Below are positions 9,383 to 18,441 of a stretch of 64,000 bases of DNA, one piece after another (positions within the stretch are counted from its first letter, which is position 1; each line of letters opens with the position of its first letter). This DNA is from Hyphomicrobiaceae bacterium (GTDB taxonomy: Bacteria > Pseudomonadota > Alphaproteobacteria > Rhizobiales > Hyphomicrobiaceae). The translations under genes and the position numbers were made by a program. The stretch covers positions 93,677-157,676 of the forward strand of contig JAJFHG010000068.1 of NCBI GenBank assembly GCA_021775735.1. The letters are read 5' to 3'. A model generated the notes under the pieces. That model was not told the DNA's origin, ran no database searches, and saw only the letters and a program-made list of their open reading frames with translations.

Positions 9383-9426
9383 CCCAAGCGGGCAACAGAC
9401 GTAGTTGTTGTCCGCACCCGCTTGGG
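9383..9426 (-). promoter_or_regulatory. Intercistronic stem-loop between atpE and atpF'
   Basis: CCCAAGCGGG (9383-9392) and CCCGCTTGGG (9417-9426) form a perfect 10-bp stem; inside it CAACA can pair with TGTTG. On the minus strand it begins about 20 bases after the atpE stop. No T-run follows, so it is unlikely to be a full terminator. By analogy with other operons it could stabilise the atpE message and help make the c subunit in excess; this is inference. Confidence 0.65.
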
Positions 9427-9447
9427 TTTAAATCGTCGCCGCGCGTT

Positions 9448-9672
9448 CTATGTGAACAGCAGCAAGAAGGCGATCAGTAGTGCGAAGATGCCCAGGGCTT
9501 CTGTCACAGCGAAGCCGAAGATCAAGCGGCCAAACTGGCCGTCAGCTGCTGATGGGTTGCGCAGCGCGCCCTGAAGGAATTGGCCAAAAAGGTTGCCAAC
9601 GCCGATGGCTGCAGCACCTGTGCCAATAGCGGCAAGACCTGCACCGATGAACTTTGCTGAAGCTGGATCCAT
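9448..9672 (-). CDS. atpE: ATP synthase F0 subunit c
   Basis: A 74-residue proteolipid that forms the rotating c-ring. Two membrane helices flank the polar loop [11 protein letters not shown]; the proton-carrying acid is Glu58 in [14 protein letters not shown]. The Gly-rich first helix ([17 protein letters not shown]) is standard. A strong ribosome binding site (AGGAG) precedes the ATG. The gene is followed by a stable stem-loop, consistent with a need for high expression. Confidence 0.98.
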   Translation of the reverse strand: MDPASAKFIGAGLAAIGTGAAAIGVGNLFGQFLQGALRNPSAADGQFGRLIFGFAVTEALGIFALLIAFLLLFT

Positions 9673-9723
9673 AATTCGTTCTCCTGTGATGAAACGTTGT
9701 GTTTGTTTACGTGGGTTGAAGCT

Positions 9724-10470
9724 TTAATGCGCTGGGTGCAGCGCATCGTTGAGGTACATGCAGGTCAACATCGCAAAGACGTAGGCCTGCAGAAAGGCGA
9801 CTAGAAATTCAAGAGCTGTGAGCGCCGTTGCAGCCAAGATTGGAAGTGGTGCAAGTGCCGCTGCCGCACCAGCTGAGCCCAAAAGCATGACAACAAAACC
9901 ACCGAAGACTTTCAGTGTGATGTGGCCGGCCAACATGTTGGCAAACAAACGCACTGAGTGGCTAATCGGGCGTGACAGGAATGAGATGACTTCGATCAGC
10001 ACCACAACTGGCAAAATCAAAGGTGGAACCCCGTCCGGCACAAACAGCTTGAAGAAGCCAAAGCCGTTTTTGGCAAAGCCGATGATAAGAACTGTCACAA
10101 AGACGAGCGCAGCGAGCGCCGCCGTGACAGCAAGATGCGTTGTAACGGTGAAGAATCCGGGGATCATGCCGAGCATATTCAGCACGAAAATAAAGATGAA
10201 GATGGCGAACACAAACGGGAAGTATTTCATGCCCTGTTCGCCCATGGCATCGCGGACCATGCCAGCGACAAATTCATAGACGGATTCTGCAATTGACTGC
10301 ATGCGGGTTGGTACAAGCGCCCGACCGCGCATGGAAAAGATCAAAAAGCCAAGGATCAATACCGTTGCGGCCACCATATATAACGCCGAGTTTGTGAACG
10401 TGGCATCAATTCCAAGCACTTCAAGCGGAAAGTAGCGCTTGATTTCGAACTGATGAATTGGGTCGGGCAT
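9724..10470 (-). CDS. atpB: ATP synthase F0 subunit a
   Basis: A 248-residue multi-pass membrane subunit that provides the proton half-channels against the c-ring. The opening [17 protein letters not shown] is typical of alphaproteobacterial AtpB; the essential Arg lies in [16 protein letters not shown], and the last helix contains [21 protein letters not shown] chose ATG 10470, which has GGGGG nine bases upstream; an upstream GTG at 10503 is also possible. It sits between atpI and atpE. Confidence 0.96.
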   Translation of the reverse strand: MPDPIHQFEIKRYFPLEVLGIDATFTNSALYMVAATVLILGFLIFSMRGRALVPTRMQSIAESVYEFVAGMVRDAMGEQGMKYFPFVFAIFIFIFVLNMLGMIPGFFTVTTHLAVTAALAALVFVTVLIIGFAKNGFGFFKLFVPDGVPPLILPVVVLIEVISFLSRPISHSVRLFANMLAGHITLKVFGGFVVMLLGSAGAAAALAPLPILAATALTALEFLVAFLQAYVFAMLTCMYLNDALHPAH

Positions 10471-10520
10471 GCTAACACCGCCCCCTGCATGATCAGCTGC
10501 CACTGTCGTCCCCCCAAGTC

Positions 10521-10952
10521 TTAATCATCATCAACGTCTGCAAGGTCCTGGCCAATGTCGCCGCCGGTCTTCTCGGCGATCTCAGCCTGCATTTTTGTAA
10601 ATGCCCGCGTCACGTTGACCATGCCTGCGGCACATCCCAACATGAAGAAGACGAGGAACATCCAAGGGGTTGTCTCAAACCACTTGTCGAGCCCATATCC
10701 GATCAATCCACCAACGATAACAGCGGCGACCAATTCAGATGACATCCGAAGGCCCATGGCCATGCCCTTAGAGCGCATAGCCTTGTCCTCGTGTGTCTCT
10801 ACCTCTGTCCGACGGCGTTGCTGCACATCGTCCAGCTTGGCATCCAGCTTCGACAGTCGATCCTTAAAGCCCTTGCGTTCTTCAGGGGTCAGATTGTCGA
10901 CGCCAGACGAAAAATCGCTTCCTACTTTGGGGCGATCCTGCGGATCAGGCAT
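10521..10952 (-). CDS. atpI: AtpI-like F0 assembly protein
   Basis: A 143-residue AtpI homologue, an accessory membrane protein encoded first in many atp operons and thought to help c-ring assembly or cation homeostasis. The N-terminal half is charged ([20 protein letters not shown]); the C-terminal half has two membrane helices with [18 protein letters not shown] between them, the core AtpI/Gene1 motif. ATG 10952 was chosen because the longer frame to 11099 runs through the operon promoter and has no family sequence. Confidence 0.92.
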   Translation of the reverse strand: MPDPQDRPKVGSDFSSGVDNLTPEERKGFKDRLSKLDAKLDDVQQRRRTEVETHEDKAMRSKGMAMGLRMSSELVAAVIVGGLIGYGLDKWFETTPWMFLVFFMLGCAAGMVNVTRAFTKMQAEIAEKTGGDIGQDLADVDDD

Positions 10953-11008
10953 GACGCGATTCCTCGTTCGGACAAAGCCCGAAAACCCGGGGATCCACGG
11001 ACCGCGGC

Positions 11009-11038
11009 AACATATGAGCGGGGTGCCAGAAGTGTCAA
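11009..11038 (-). promoter_or_regulatory. Sigma-70-type promoter of the atp operon
   Basis: On the minus strand a perfect -35 box TTGACA (11038-11033) is separated by 18 bases from TATGTT (11014-11009). Transcription would start near 11002, about 50 bases before the atpI ATG. Confidence 0.6.
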
Positions 11039-11236
11039 GAGAGGGCCTGTTTTTGGGGCCCTTTTGGGGTACGGCGAAACCGCGCAGGGCGCCTGCCATT
11101 GTGCTTTTGGAGGCGGTGCGGCGGCGGGGTGATCATCAGCCTTCGCGGATCGCCCTCAACGCGTGCCCCTTTCAGCCAAAACTTGGCTGCCAGGTGACAT
11201 TTTGGACGCTTGAGAGGAACACTGCTTTTGATGACA

Positions 11237-11275
11237 AAAGCCCGGCGGGAAGGGGCTACCCGCCGGGCTTTCTTT
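11237..11275 (-). terminator. Terminator after the first TadG-like gene
   Basis: A 10-bp perfect stem GCCCGGCGGG/CCCGCCGGGC (11240-11249, 11259-11268) with a 9-base loop. On the minus strand it is followed by TTTTG, on the plus strand by TTTCTTTG. It lies about 25 bases after the TadG stop. The stem sequence is identical to that at 12925-12954. Confidence 0.8.
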
Positions 11276-11294
11276 GTTGGTGTTATCCAAGGCT

Positions 11295-12686
11295 CTAGCT
11301 TGAGAGGCGGAGCTTGGAAAGCTCTAGAGCAATAGCCCGGAATGATTGTTTAAGCTCTTCAGCGTCATCCGCCGAAAATGCCTTCGAGGAGTCCGTGGCG
11401 CATTGAGCCATCGTTGTTGCGGCCGCTGATCCTGAAGAGAGACCAAAGCCGACGGTATAGACTGTGATACCTGCCGTCTTCATCTCCGTGCATAGAGATC
11501 TGGCCTGGTTTGTCGAAGACCCATTATCAGCCGAGCCGGATGACCCACTGATGCCGATGACCCCGTTACTATCGATATTGAGCGACGAATACTGTCTGTT
11601 GTACTCACCGTCAGTCATCAGGATTGCAATCTTTTGCGTTTCCGCTGTGCCATAGGCGACGGCCTGATTATCAGATGATGACCACAAGCTGTTCCAGTTT
11701 GGAGACAAGGTGTACCACGACCATGCTGTGCCAAGTTGGCCAGCCGTTCCGCCATTGGTGGTTAAGCCATCAACAATCGATTTGAGCGCATCCTTATCGT
11801 TCGATAGCGGTTGGATGACAGCGCTGGAGTTTGGATTGCAACTGCCTGATGAATAGCGCGTATAGACCGTTGTCACAAAGGAACCCGAGCCAGGTGCTGC
11901 GTCGGTGTAATTGTCCGCACCCACACGTTCTGCTATGCAGTCGGTCCGATAGTACGTACGCGTCCGCAGAGTTCCCCAGGACCAATACGTATAGTTATAC
12001 GTGCTTGCTGGGTTGCCGCGTGCTGCCGAAAGCGCTGATGATGGTAGTCGAACGCCTTCTGAGAATGGTACCAAAGCGATACGTGATTGATATTCGCTCT
12101 GATCGTCCCATACGACGATGTCAATCAGATCTTTCGCTGCAACTTTAAGGGCTGCAATTCTGTCACCGTTCATCGAGCCCGTGACATCAAGCATCATTGA
12201 GATTTCAAGGTTGACACCCGCGTTACCACCGATCGCGATTTCAGATTTGGAATAATCAGCACCCGCTGCGTCCAAAATATTCAATTCGTCAATATGAGCG
12301 ATGCTCAAAAACGGCGTTGAGATCGTCGCGTTGCCGGTGGCTTCCACCGCCAAGCCGTCGTCAGTAACGGAGAAGGCGATTGAATCACTGTTAACAGGAA
12401 GCCGGTTTGTTATGTTTTCAGTGTAGTAGGCCTGAGCGGCTGCGACAGCAGCATTCGCATCCCCATCAATTTGCAATGAGCGCCCTGCGGCGAGCACAGC
12501 TGAATCCATCGCAGCAATGGTCTGATTGCGCGCGTGCAGCCAGCGACCGTAATCAACAGCGCCACCGATTGTCAGGAACAATGCAATGGCCATGACGCCG
12601 AACAAAATGGCCACCTCTCCGTCGCTATTGCGTAGGAAAGACTTGGCCCGTTTTGTGCGTAGGGATGCTTGAGACAGGTTCAACAT
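11295..12686 (-). CDS. TadG-like von Willebrand A protein (paralogue 1)
   Basis: A 463-residue protein with a TadE/TadG-type N-terminus (SDGEVAILFGVMAIALFLTI then GGAVDYGRWLHARNQT) giving one membrane anchor, and a von Willebrand factor A domain facing the periplasm. The metal site motif is MMLDVTGSMNGDRI, with ILMTDGEYN as a later metal-site strand; the C-terminus ends LSKLRLSS. TadG-like proteins belong to Flp (tight adherence) pilus systems, but no other tad or cpa genes are present here. It closely resembles the next gene upstream. ATG 12686 was chosen; an ATG nine bases earlier is possible. Cysteines in DCIAERVG, GSCNPNS, RSLCTEM and AQCATD may form disulfides. Confidence 0.88.
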   Translation of the reverse strand: MLNLSQASLRTKRAKSFLRNSDGEVAILFGVMAIALFLTIGGAVDYGRWLHARNQTIAAMDSAVLAAGRSLQIDGDANAAVAAAQAYYTENITNRLPVNSDSIAFSVTDDGLAVEATGNATISTPFLSIAHIDELNILDAAGADYSKSEIAIGGNAGVNLEISMMLDVTGSMNGDRIAALKVAAKDLIDIVVWDDQSEYQSRIALVPFSEGVRLPSSALSAARGNPASTYNYTYWSWGTLRTRTYYRTDCIAERVGADNYTDAAPGSGSFVTTVYTRYSSGSCNPNSSAVIQPLSNDKDALKSIVDGLTTNGGTAGQLGTAWSWYTLSPNWNSLWSSSDNQAVAYGTAETQKIAILMTDGEYNRQYSSLNIDSNGVIGISGSSGSADNGSSTNQARSLCTEMKTAGITVYTVGFGLSSGSAAATTMAQCATDSSKAFSADDAEELKQSFRAIALELSKLRLSS

Positions 12687-12837
12687 GACATGCAATCCGT
12701 GTGTGAGCTCATTTGAGAATGGATGTTTAAATTAGAATACATGATAAGTTCCCGCAGTATTCAAAATTACAAAATCAAAATGTGTAAATAGAAAAGTGAA
12801 ACTATAAAATTCACATGCAATTTTATTATTATTTTAT

Positions 12838-12865
12838 CTATCGCATCGTTTCTTAAACGCGATAG
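12838..12865. repeat. 7-bp inverted repeat between the TadG genes
   Basis: CTATCGC (12838-12844) and GCGATAG (12859-12865) flank a 14-base loop. It lies in an AT-rich gap upstream of the first TadG-like gene and downstream of the second one's terminator, so it could be an operator or a leader structure. Role unknown. Confidence 0.4.
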
Positions 12866-12920
12866 GAGGCATATACGTTCTTGGTTCGATAAGGATTGTA
12901 CTTGGTTGCTTCGGGCACGA

Positions 12921-12962
12921 AAAAGCCCGGCGGGTCGTGGCATGCCCGCCGGGCTTTTTTTA
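12921..12962 (-). terminator. Terminator after the second TadG-like gene
   Basis: GCCCGGCGGG (12925-12934) and CCCGCCGGGC (12945-12954) form a 10-bp stem with a 10-base loop. On the minus strand the stem is followed by TTTTTCG; on the plus strand by a run of seven T. It lies some 20 bases after the stop of the second TadG-like gene. Confidence 0.85.
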
Positions 12963-12980
12963 ATTGAAGTGTTGGGACCT

Positions 12981-14327
12981 TTAGCTTGAAAGACGCAGCT
13001 TAGAAAGTTCCAGTGCAATTGCACGGAATGCTTGCTTCAACTGCTCGCCATCTTCAGCGGAGAATGCCTTGGACGCGTCCGTGGCACACTGAGACATGGT
13101 TGTTGCAGCCGTTGACCCTGACGAAAGTCCAAACCCAACCGTGTAAACCGTAACGCCAGCAGTTTTCATTGCTGTACACAGAGCACGGGCTTGAGTGGTG
13201 GAGGAGCCGTTCGCTGCATATCCTGAGTAATACGACTTGATACCTTCGCTCGTGTACTGCGTGTTGTAAGAACCGTCTGTCATCAAGATCGCAATCTTTT
13301 GTGTTTCAGGCGTGTCATAATCCACAGCCTGATTTTCAGCATTCCAAAGCGAATTCCAATTTGGCGAAAGCGTATACCAAGACCAGGCGGTGCCCAAATG
13401 ACCAGCGGTGCCCCCTGTCGTTTGCAATCTGTTGATGTTGGAACGTAGTTTGTTTTTGTTGCTGGTCAGCGGAAGGATTTTGTTGCTCGCGCTTGGCTTG
13501 CAGACCCTGCTGTTATTTGGCACGTATTGCACCATCACGTAGCGGTTGTTTCCAGGTGCAGCATCGGTGTATGCATCAGCGCCAGTGCGTTCAACCGCGC
13601 AGTTGCTGCGGTAGTACCAGGTACCAGATTTCTTGAACTTATTCGGACGATTGCCTCTTGCCTTTTTCAAGGCCTGGTTGTTCGGAAGGCGGACGCCTTC
13701 GGAGAAAGGCACCAGGGCTACGCGAGATGTGTATTCGCTCTGATCCTCCCAAACGACGATTTCGATTAAGTCCTTTGCGGCGGTCTTAAGGTCGTTAATT
13801 CTGCTGCCGCTCATTGAACCCGTGACGTCGAGCATCATCGAGATTTCGAGATTGACACCAGCATTGTCACCGATGGCGATTTCCGACGTAGAGTAGTCGA
13901 CACCGGCAGAGTCCAAAATATTCAACTCGTCAATGTACGCCATGCTCAAAAACGGTGTTGCGATCGTTGCATTGCCGCTTGCAGTTACAGACATCTGGTC
14001 TGCGGCGACATCAAAAGTGATTGAGTCACTCGTCAGGGGTAGGCGAGTTGCTACGTTTTGAGTATAGAACGCTTGAGCAGCTGCTACGGCGGCGGCCGGA
14101 TTTCCGCCAGTTTGCAATGAGCGCCCGGCTGCGAGGACGGCCGTGTCCATCGCAGCAATTGTCTGATTGCGCGCGTGCAGCCAGCGACCGTAGTCAACGG
14201 CGCCACCGATTGTTAAGAACAAGGCAATGGCCATGACTCCGAACAAAATCGCGACTTCACCGCTACGGTCTTGTAAGAAAGACCGTCCTTTAAGAGCGCT
14301 CCGCAGCGATTTGGAAAATTTCAACAT
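12981..14327 (-). CDS. TadG-like von Willebrand A protein (paralogue 2)
   Basis: A 448-residue paralogue of the neighbouring TadG-like protein. It shares SGEVAILFGVMAIALFLTI, the VDYGRWLHARNQTIAAMD segment, the metal site MMLDVTGSMSGSRI, ALVPFSEGVRLP, WSWYTLSPNWNSLW, ILMTDGSYN and the same C-terminus LSKLRLSS. The middle of the VWA domain differs most (a basic stretch KKARGNRPNKFKKSGTWYYR here). ATG 14327 was chosen because CAGGG lies upstream and because both paralogues then begin with a short basic segment before the anchor. Each copy has its own terminator, so they need not be one operon. Confidence 0.88.
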   Translation of the reverse strand: MLKFSKSLRSALKGRSFLQDRSGEVAILFGVMAIALFLTIGGAVDYGRWLHARNQTIAAMDTAVLAAGRSLQTGGNPAAAVAAAQAFYTQNVATRLPLTSDSITFDVAADQMSVTASGNATIATPFLSMAYIDELNILDSAGVDYSTSEIAIGDNAGVNLEISMMLDVTGSMSGSRINDLKTAAKDLIEIVVWEDQSEYTSRVALVPFSEGVRLPNNQALKKARGNRPNKFKKSGTWYYRSNCAVERTGADAYTDAAPGNNRYVMVQYVPNNSRVCKPSASNKILPLTSNKNKLRSNINRLQTTGGTAGHLGTAWSWYTLSPNWNSLWNAENQAVDYDTPETQKIAILMTDGSYNTQYTSEGIKSYYSGYAANGSSTTQARALCTAMKTAGVTVYTVGFGLSSGSTAATTMSQCATDASKAFSAEDGEQLKQAFRAIALELSKLRLSS

Positions 14328-14872
14328 GACACCCTGCCCGTAGTCTTTTTGGAATTTCAACTGGACTGACTTTACAATGGGCAGTGTACGAAGTTGTGAA
14401 AGGTACAATTGCAAATAATTGTCTGGAAAATGATCCCTGTATTTTGCATGGAGTTTTTTATTTTAATTTTGATCCATTTCGTCTGTTTCTGATATAGGTC
14501 CCGGGAAACACTCAATTTTTAGAATCGCTTCAGTATTGAAGTAAGGAGTTGCTAACCATAATCTGTGTGGGCATTCGTAAACGTTGGAGCCGTTAGGGCG
14601 CCAACACAGGGTGTGATTTGGATTGTTGAGGGTGTGTTGCAATCCCGAGTGTTAACGGATGCGCTTATTTTCAGTGCAAAATTCTTGAAACTTCCATTTA
14701 AAACCCAACAGGATTATTGAGCGCTGATTTTATCAATCTCAAGGTATGAGCGCGCATCCTGTAACCCGAAGTTGCCTCGCATGGTCAAGGTCTGCCAACA
14801 CGCAGACCTTGGGTGATCATGTTCTGGAGCCAAACCAAGACATGCCAAAGTGTTGAGACTTAAATGAGCGGA
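14328..14872. other. Gene-free stretch between TadG-like gene and smc
   Basis: About 545 bases with no convincing coding frame on either strand. The left part is AT-rich and must hold the promoter of the second TadG-like gene. The right part has a 9-bp perfect hairpin AAGGTCTGC/GCAGACCTT (14787-14810, loop 6) about 65 bases after the smc stop; it lacks a T-run on either strand, so I do not call it a terminator. Confidence 0.55.
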
Positions 14873-17800
14873 TTAGCCCGCTTCGCGGAAGCTTTGTGCA
14901 GTTTCAAGGTCAACTGAGACGAGTTGCGAGATCCCGCGTTCCGCCATGGTGACCCCAAATAAGCGGTTCATGCGCGTCATGGTCATCGGGTGGTGGGTGA
15001 TGATCAAGAAGCGGGTGGCCGTTTCCTGCGCCATTTTTTCCATCAGCGTGCAGAAGCGATCGACATTGGCGTCATCCAGCGGTGCGTCGACCTCATCGAG
15101 GACACAGATCGGTGCTGGGTTGGTCAGGAAGACCGCAAAGATGAGCGATAGCGCCGTCAGCGTTTGTTCACCGCCCGATAACAGCGAAAGGGTTGTTGGC
15201 TTTTTGCCGGGTGGTTTGGCGATGATTTCCAGGCCCCCAGACAAGGGGTCTTCACCCTCAAGCATCTCAAGCCGCGCCTCCCCGCCGCCAAACAGTGAGG
15301 TGAATAGGTCGGTGAAGTGGCGGTTTACCTTCTCAAACGCTTCGGCCAAGCGTTCGGCGCCTTCGCGATTGAGCTTGTTGATGGCGCCGCGCAATTTTGA
15401 GATGGCTGCATCGACATCCGCTCGTTCTGTATCCATGCTGGAGAATTGCTCGTTGAGCACGGTGAGTTCGTCGTCGGCTGCCAAATTGACACCACCGAGG
15501 CGGTCACGATCCGTCTTCATGTGGGTCAGTTTATCAGAAATTTCTTGGAAAGCAGGCAGCGGCTTTTCAGTGTTCCAATCGGCTAAGGTGAGACAGGCTT
15601 CTGGTGCAACGTCGAAGGTTTCGCGAATGCGTCGGGCTTGTTCTTGGCGACGCGCGCGGCAGGCCTCAAGACGCGCCTCTGTGCCTGCACGACCTTCGCG
15701 CCCTTCCGCGACTTGGTTCTGCGCATTGCGCAGATCCTGGCGGGCGGCGTTCAAGACATTTTCTGCTTCAGCCAATTTGTCGGCAGCTTCCAAGCGGTAT
15801 TTTTCAGCGTCTTGTAGTTGACTGAGCAGTGCTTGGTGTTTGGTCTCAATTTTTGCGGGCAGATCAGCTAGGTCGTCCAATTCTCTTGCGGTGGCTGCAA
15901 GACGCGTTTTGAGCGTTTCAATGTGCGCGGTGGCTCCATCGCGCTTTTGTGTCCAGCGTTGGACTTCGGTTGTGTTCTCTTCAATCCGGGCTGAGCGCCC
16001 AAGACGCTGCTGCTCAAGTTTGGCAACGTGATCGCGTGTGACAACTGCATTTTGGCGCAGTTCAGACACGGCCTGTTGGGCTTGGCTGAGTTGTGGGGTC
16101 AGAGTTTCTAACTCGGTGTCACTATCAAGTTGAGTCTGAATGGCGCTGATGCGTGCCTGCGTGGCATTGAGATCTTGTTCACCTGACAGCCGCGCGCCGG
16201 TTACTTCGCCAATCTTAGCCTCCGTTTCGCGCGCCGATCGCTCAATCGTCGTCAAGCTCTCACGGGTTTTCGCCAATTCAGATTGTTTTTCGCGCCAGAG
16301 CACGCGCAAGCGGCGTTCGTCTGTCTCAGCTTTGGCGTGGATGTCTTTAGCTTCTGCCTCTGCGCTACGGTATTTGTCAGCTTCCTCCAGCGCTTGGCGT
16401 TCCTGAATGATAATATAATGTAGACGGTTGCGTTCTGCCAACCGTTGTGCGGCAGGCGTCATGCCTTCGGCTGCGGCTGTAAAGCCATCCCAACGCCACA
16501 GATCGCCGTTTCGAGACACGAGACGTTGCCCCGGCTTCAACGCGCGTTGTAGGCGTTGCCCGTCATCACGGGAGACAAAACCGATTTGCGCCAAGCGGCG
16601 TGCCAATTCGACAGGTGCCGCCACATAATTGGTGAGTGGTTCGGCTCCAACGGGCAATACTGCATCAGATCCGTCAGCATCAGTTAGAGACCAGTGCACA
16701 GGGGCCTCGGTTGCAGTTGGTGCATCAAGGTCGTCGCCGAGAGCCGCGCCAAGAGCGGCTTCAAAGCCCGCTGCAACCTCGATATCATCAACAATCGCAG
16801 GCCACGTCCCATCGTTGGTCGGCGTCACAAGCTTAGCCAGCGTCTCGCGTTCAGTTTTTAATTCATTAGCGCGCAGGTTTGCATCTGCGGCTGCTTCACG
16901 TCGCTCGCTGGCAATGACAGCTTCTTTTGCAGCAAGCTCTTCAGCTGCAATAGCCTGGCGTTCAATATCGGTAAGTTCTTCAGCCAGCCGTTGGCTGGTT
17001 TCGTGCGTTGCAGACAGTTTTGCTGCATCGGGCGCACTTGCTGCAATGGCCAGTGCTTGCTGAGCCAGCTTGGCCAATTGGTTCTCTATGTGCTGAGCTG
17101 CACTTGCGCGTTCCTGACGCATTTCTTCCAAGCTTTGGCGGCGCGCTTTAGCATTGGCGGTTTGCTCGGCCAATTCTGCGAGACGCTGTTCTGCGCTTGT
17201 GAGATCAGCTTGCAGTTCCGTATGCTTTTGGTTGGCCTCAGCTTCAAGTGTTGCAGCATCGACTTCTTGTGCGGACAGGGTTTTCAGTTCGCCTTCACGG
17301 CGGGTGAGAATTTCTGTTGCTTCGGCGATCAAATCCCGTTCACGGCCGATGTCAGTTTCAAGTTGGTGTTTACGTTCCGCCAACTCTTTCTGGCGATCAG
17401 ATAACCGCTGGGCTTCGCGGTCAAGATTATCGCGCTCAACATTGAGCCGACCAACAACAGCACCACGCGCAGCTTCAGCTTCCCTAAGTGGTGGTAGTTC
17501 ATCAGCGTGGTGGGCTTCTTTGGTCAAGGCTTGAGACTCAAGCTCGGTTGCCTTCGCCAATGCGGACAGTGCGGATTTTAGATTTTCTTCTTCGTGATCA
17601 ACACCGGTTTGTGCATCCGTCCATGCCAGATGCATTTCAAGAGCTTCAATCTTGCGGATATCGCCGGAGATTTCTTTATAGCGGCGGGCTTGTCGCGCTT
17701 GTCGCTTCAAGTTTTCGATCTGGGATTTGATCTGTCCTAAAAGGTCAGTCAGGCGGGCCAGATTATTTTCAGCCGCTTTGAGGCGTAGCTCAGCTTCATG

Positions 17801-18331
17801 GCGGCGCGAATGCAGGCCAGCAATCCCTGCGGCGTCTTCGAGAACGCGACGGCGTTGTTCTGGTTTGGCATTGACGATCTCAGAAATCTGACCTTGCCGG
17901 ACAAGAGCAGGTGATCGCGCCCCGGTTGAGGCATCTTCAAACAAAATTTTGATGTCGCGGGCGCGGGCTTCGCGGCCGTTGATGCGATAGGCGGAGCCGG
18001 CTTCGCGCTCAATGCGCCGCGTAATTTCTATCTCGTCTTGGGTGTTAAAGTCAGCAGGTGCCTGACGATCTGTGTTGTCGAGGAAGACCGTCACTTCAGC
18101 ATTATTGCGCGCCGGACGTGTGTTGGTACCGGAAAAGATCACGTCATCCATGGCTGAAGCGCGCATCGATTTGTATGACGTTTCGCCCATCACCCATCTG
18201 AGCGCTTCAAGTAAATTGGATTTGCCACACCCGTTCGGGCCGACAACACCGGTTAGCCCCGGCTCGATCACCAGATCGGTCGGCTCGACAAATGATTTGA
18301 AGCCCAACAGCCTGAGCCGTGAAATCTTCAT
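14873..18331 (-). CDS. smc: Chromosome segregation ATPase SMC
   Basis: A 1152-residue SMC protein, the coiled-coil ATPase of the chromosome-organising condensin complex. The N-terminal head has Walker A GPNGCGKS (residues 31-38) after FKSFVEPTDLVIEPG. Two long coiled coils (about 165-500 and 660-1000) flank a hinge around residues 515-640. The C-terminal head has the ABC signature LLSGGEQTLTALSL and Walker B with PICVLDEVDAPLDDANVDRF. Length is typical. It lies downstream of two DsbA-type genes, an order common in alphaproteobacteria. Confidence 0.98.
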   Translation of the reverse strand: MKISRLRLLGFKSFVEPTDLVIEPGLTGVVGPNGCGKSNLLEALRWVMGETSYKSMRASAMDDVIFSGTNTRPARNNAEVTVFLDNTDRQAPADFNTQDEIEITRRIEREAGSAYRINGREARARDIKILFEDASTGARSPALVRQGQISEIVNAKPEQRRRVLEDAAGIAGLHSRRHEAELRLKAAENNLARLTDLLGQIKSQIENLKRQARQARRYKEISGDIRKIEALEMHLAWTDAQTGVDHEEENLKSALSALAKATELESQALTKEAHHADELPPLREAEAARGAVVGRLNVERDNLDREAQRLSDRQKELAERKHQLETDIGRERDLIAEATEILTRREGELKTLSAQEVDAATLEAEANQKHTELQADLTSAEQRLAELAEQTANAKARRQSLEEMRQERASAAQHIENQLAKLAQQALAIAASAPDAAKLSATHETSQRLAEELTDIERQAIAAEELAAKEAVIASERREAAADANLRANELKTERETLAKLVTPTNDGTWPAIVDDIEVAAGFEAALGAALGDDLDAPTATEAPVHWSLTDADGSDAVLPVGAEPLTNYVAAPVELARRLAQIGFVSRDDGQRLQRALKPGQRLVSRNGDLWRWDGFTAAAEGMTPAAQRLAERNRLHYIIIQERQALEEADKYRSAEAEAKDIHAKAETDERRLRVLWREKQSELAKTRESLTTIERSARETEAKIGEVTGARLSGEQDLNATQARISAIQTQLDSDTELETLTPQLSQAQQAVSELRQNAVVTRDHVAKLEQQRLGRSARIEENTTEVQRWTQKRDGATAHIETLKTRLAATARELDDLADLPAKIETKHQALLSQLQDAEKYRLEAADKLAEAENVLNAARQDLRNAQNQVAEGREGRAGTEARLEACRARRQEQARRIRETFDVAPEACLTLADWNTEKPLPAFQEISDKLTHMKTDRDRLGGVNLAADDELTVLNEQFSSMDTERADVDAAISKLRGAINKLNREGAERLAEAFEKVNRHFTDLFTSLFGGGEARLEMLEGEDPLSGGLEIIAKPPGKKPTTLSLLSGGEQTLTALSLIFAVFLTNPAPICVLDEVDAPLDDANVDRFCTLMEKMAQETATRFLIITHHPMTMTRMNRLFGVTMAERGISQLVSVDLETAQSFREAG

Positions 18332-18441
18332 GCAACGTCCCTTTGCCCGTCCCCATAAGGTTGGCTCAATAGCCAGGCCTTATCACTATCTTTGGTTGGG
18401 TCAGCTTTGTGTCGACCGGCTAAAACGCCAAGCCCGCTCGC

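Larger units (their letters stand above)
10953..11294. other. Intergenic stretch with the atp promoter and a TadG terminator
   Basis: No gene is supported. It holds the likely atp promoter (11009-11038), a short hairpin (AGGGCC/GGCCCT, 11042-11062) just upstream of it, and the terminator of the TadG-like gene (11237-11275). The open frames here are antisense shadows. Confidence 0.6.

Noticed and set aside
10555..11298. 247-codon plus-strand frame antisense to atpI and its promoter
   Set aside because: It is the shadow of atpI; its sequence has no family character and it runs through the promoter and a terminator.
14787..14810. 9-bp hairpin after smc as a terminator
   Set aside because: The stem is perfect but no T-run follows on either strand; recorded only as a structure in the gene-free stretch.
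14946..17534. Several plus-strand frames of 60-290 codons opposite smc
   Set aside because: smc is unambiguous on the other strand; the Ser/Ala/Arg-rich translations are antisense artefacts.
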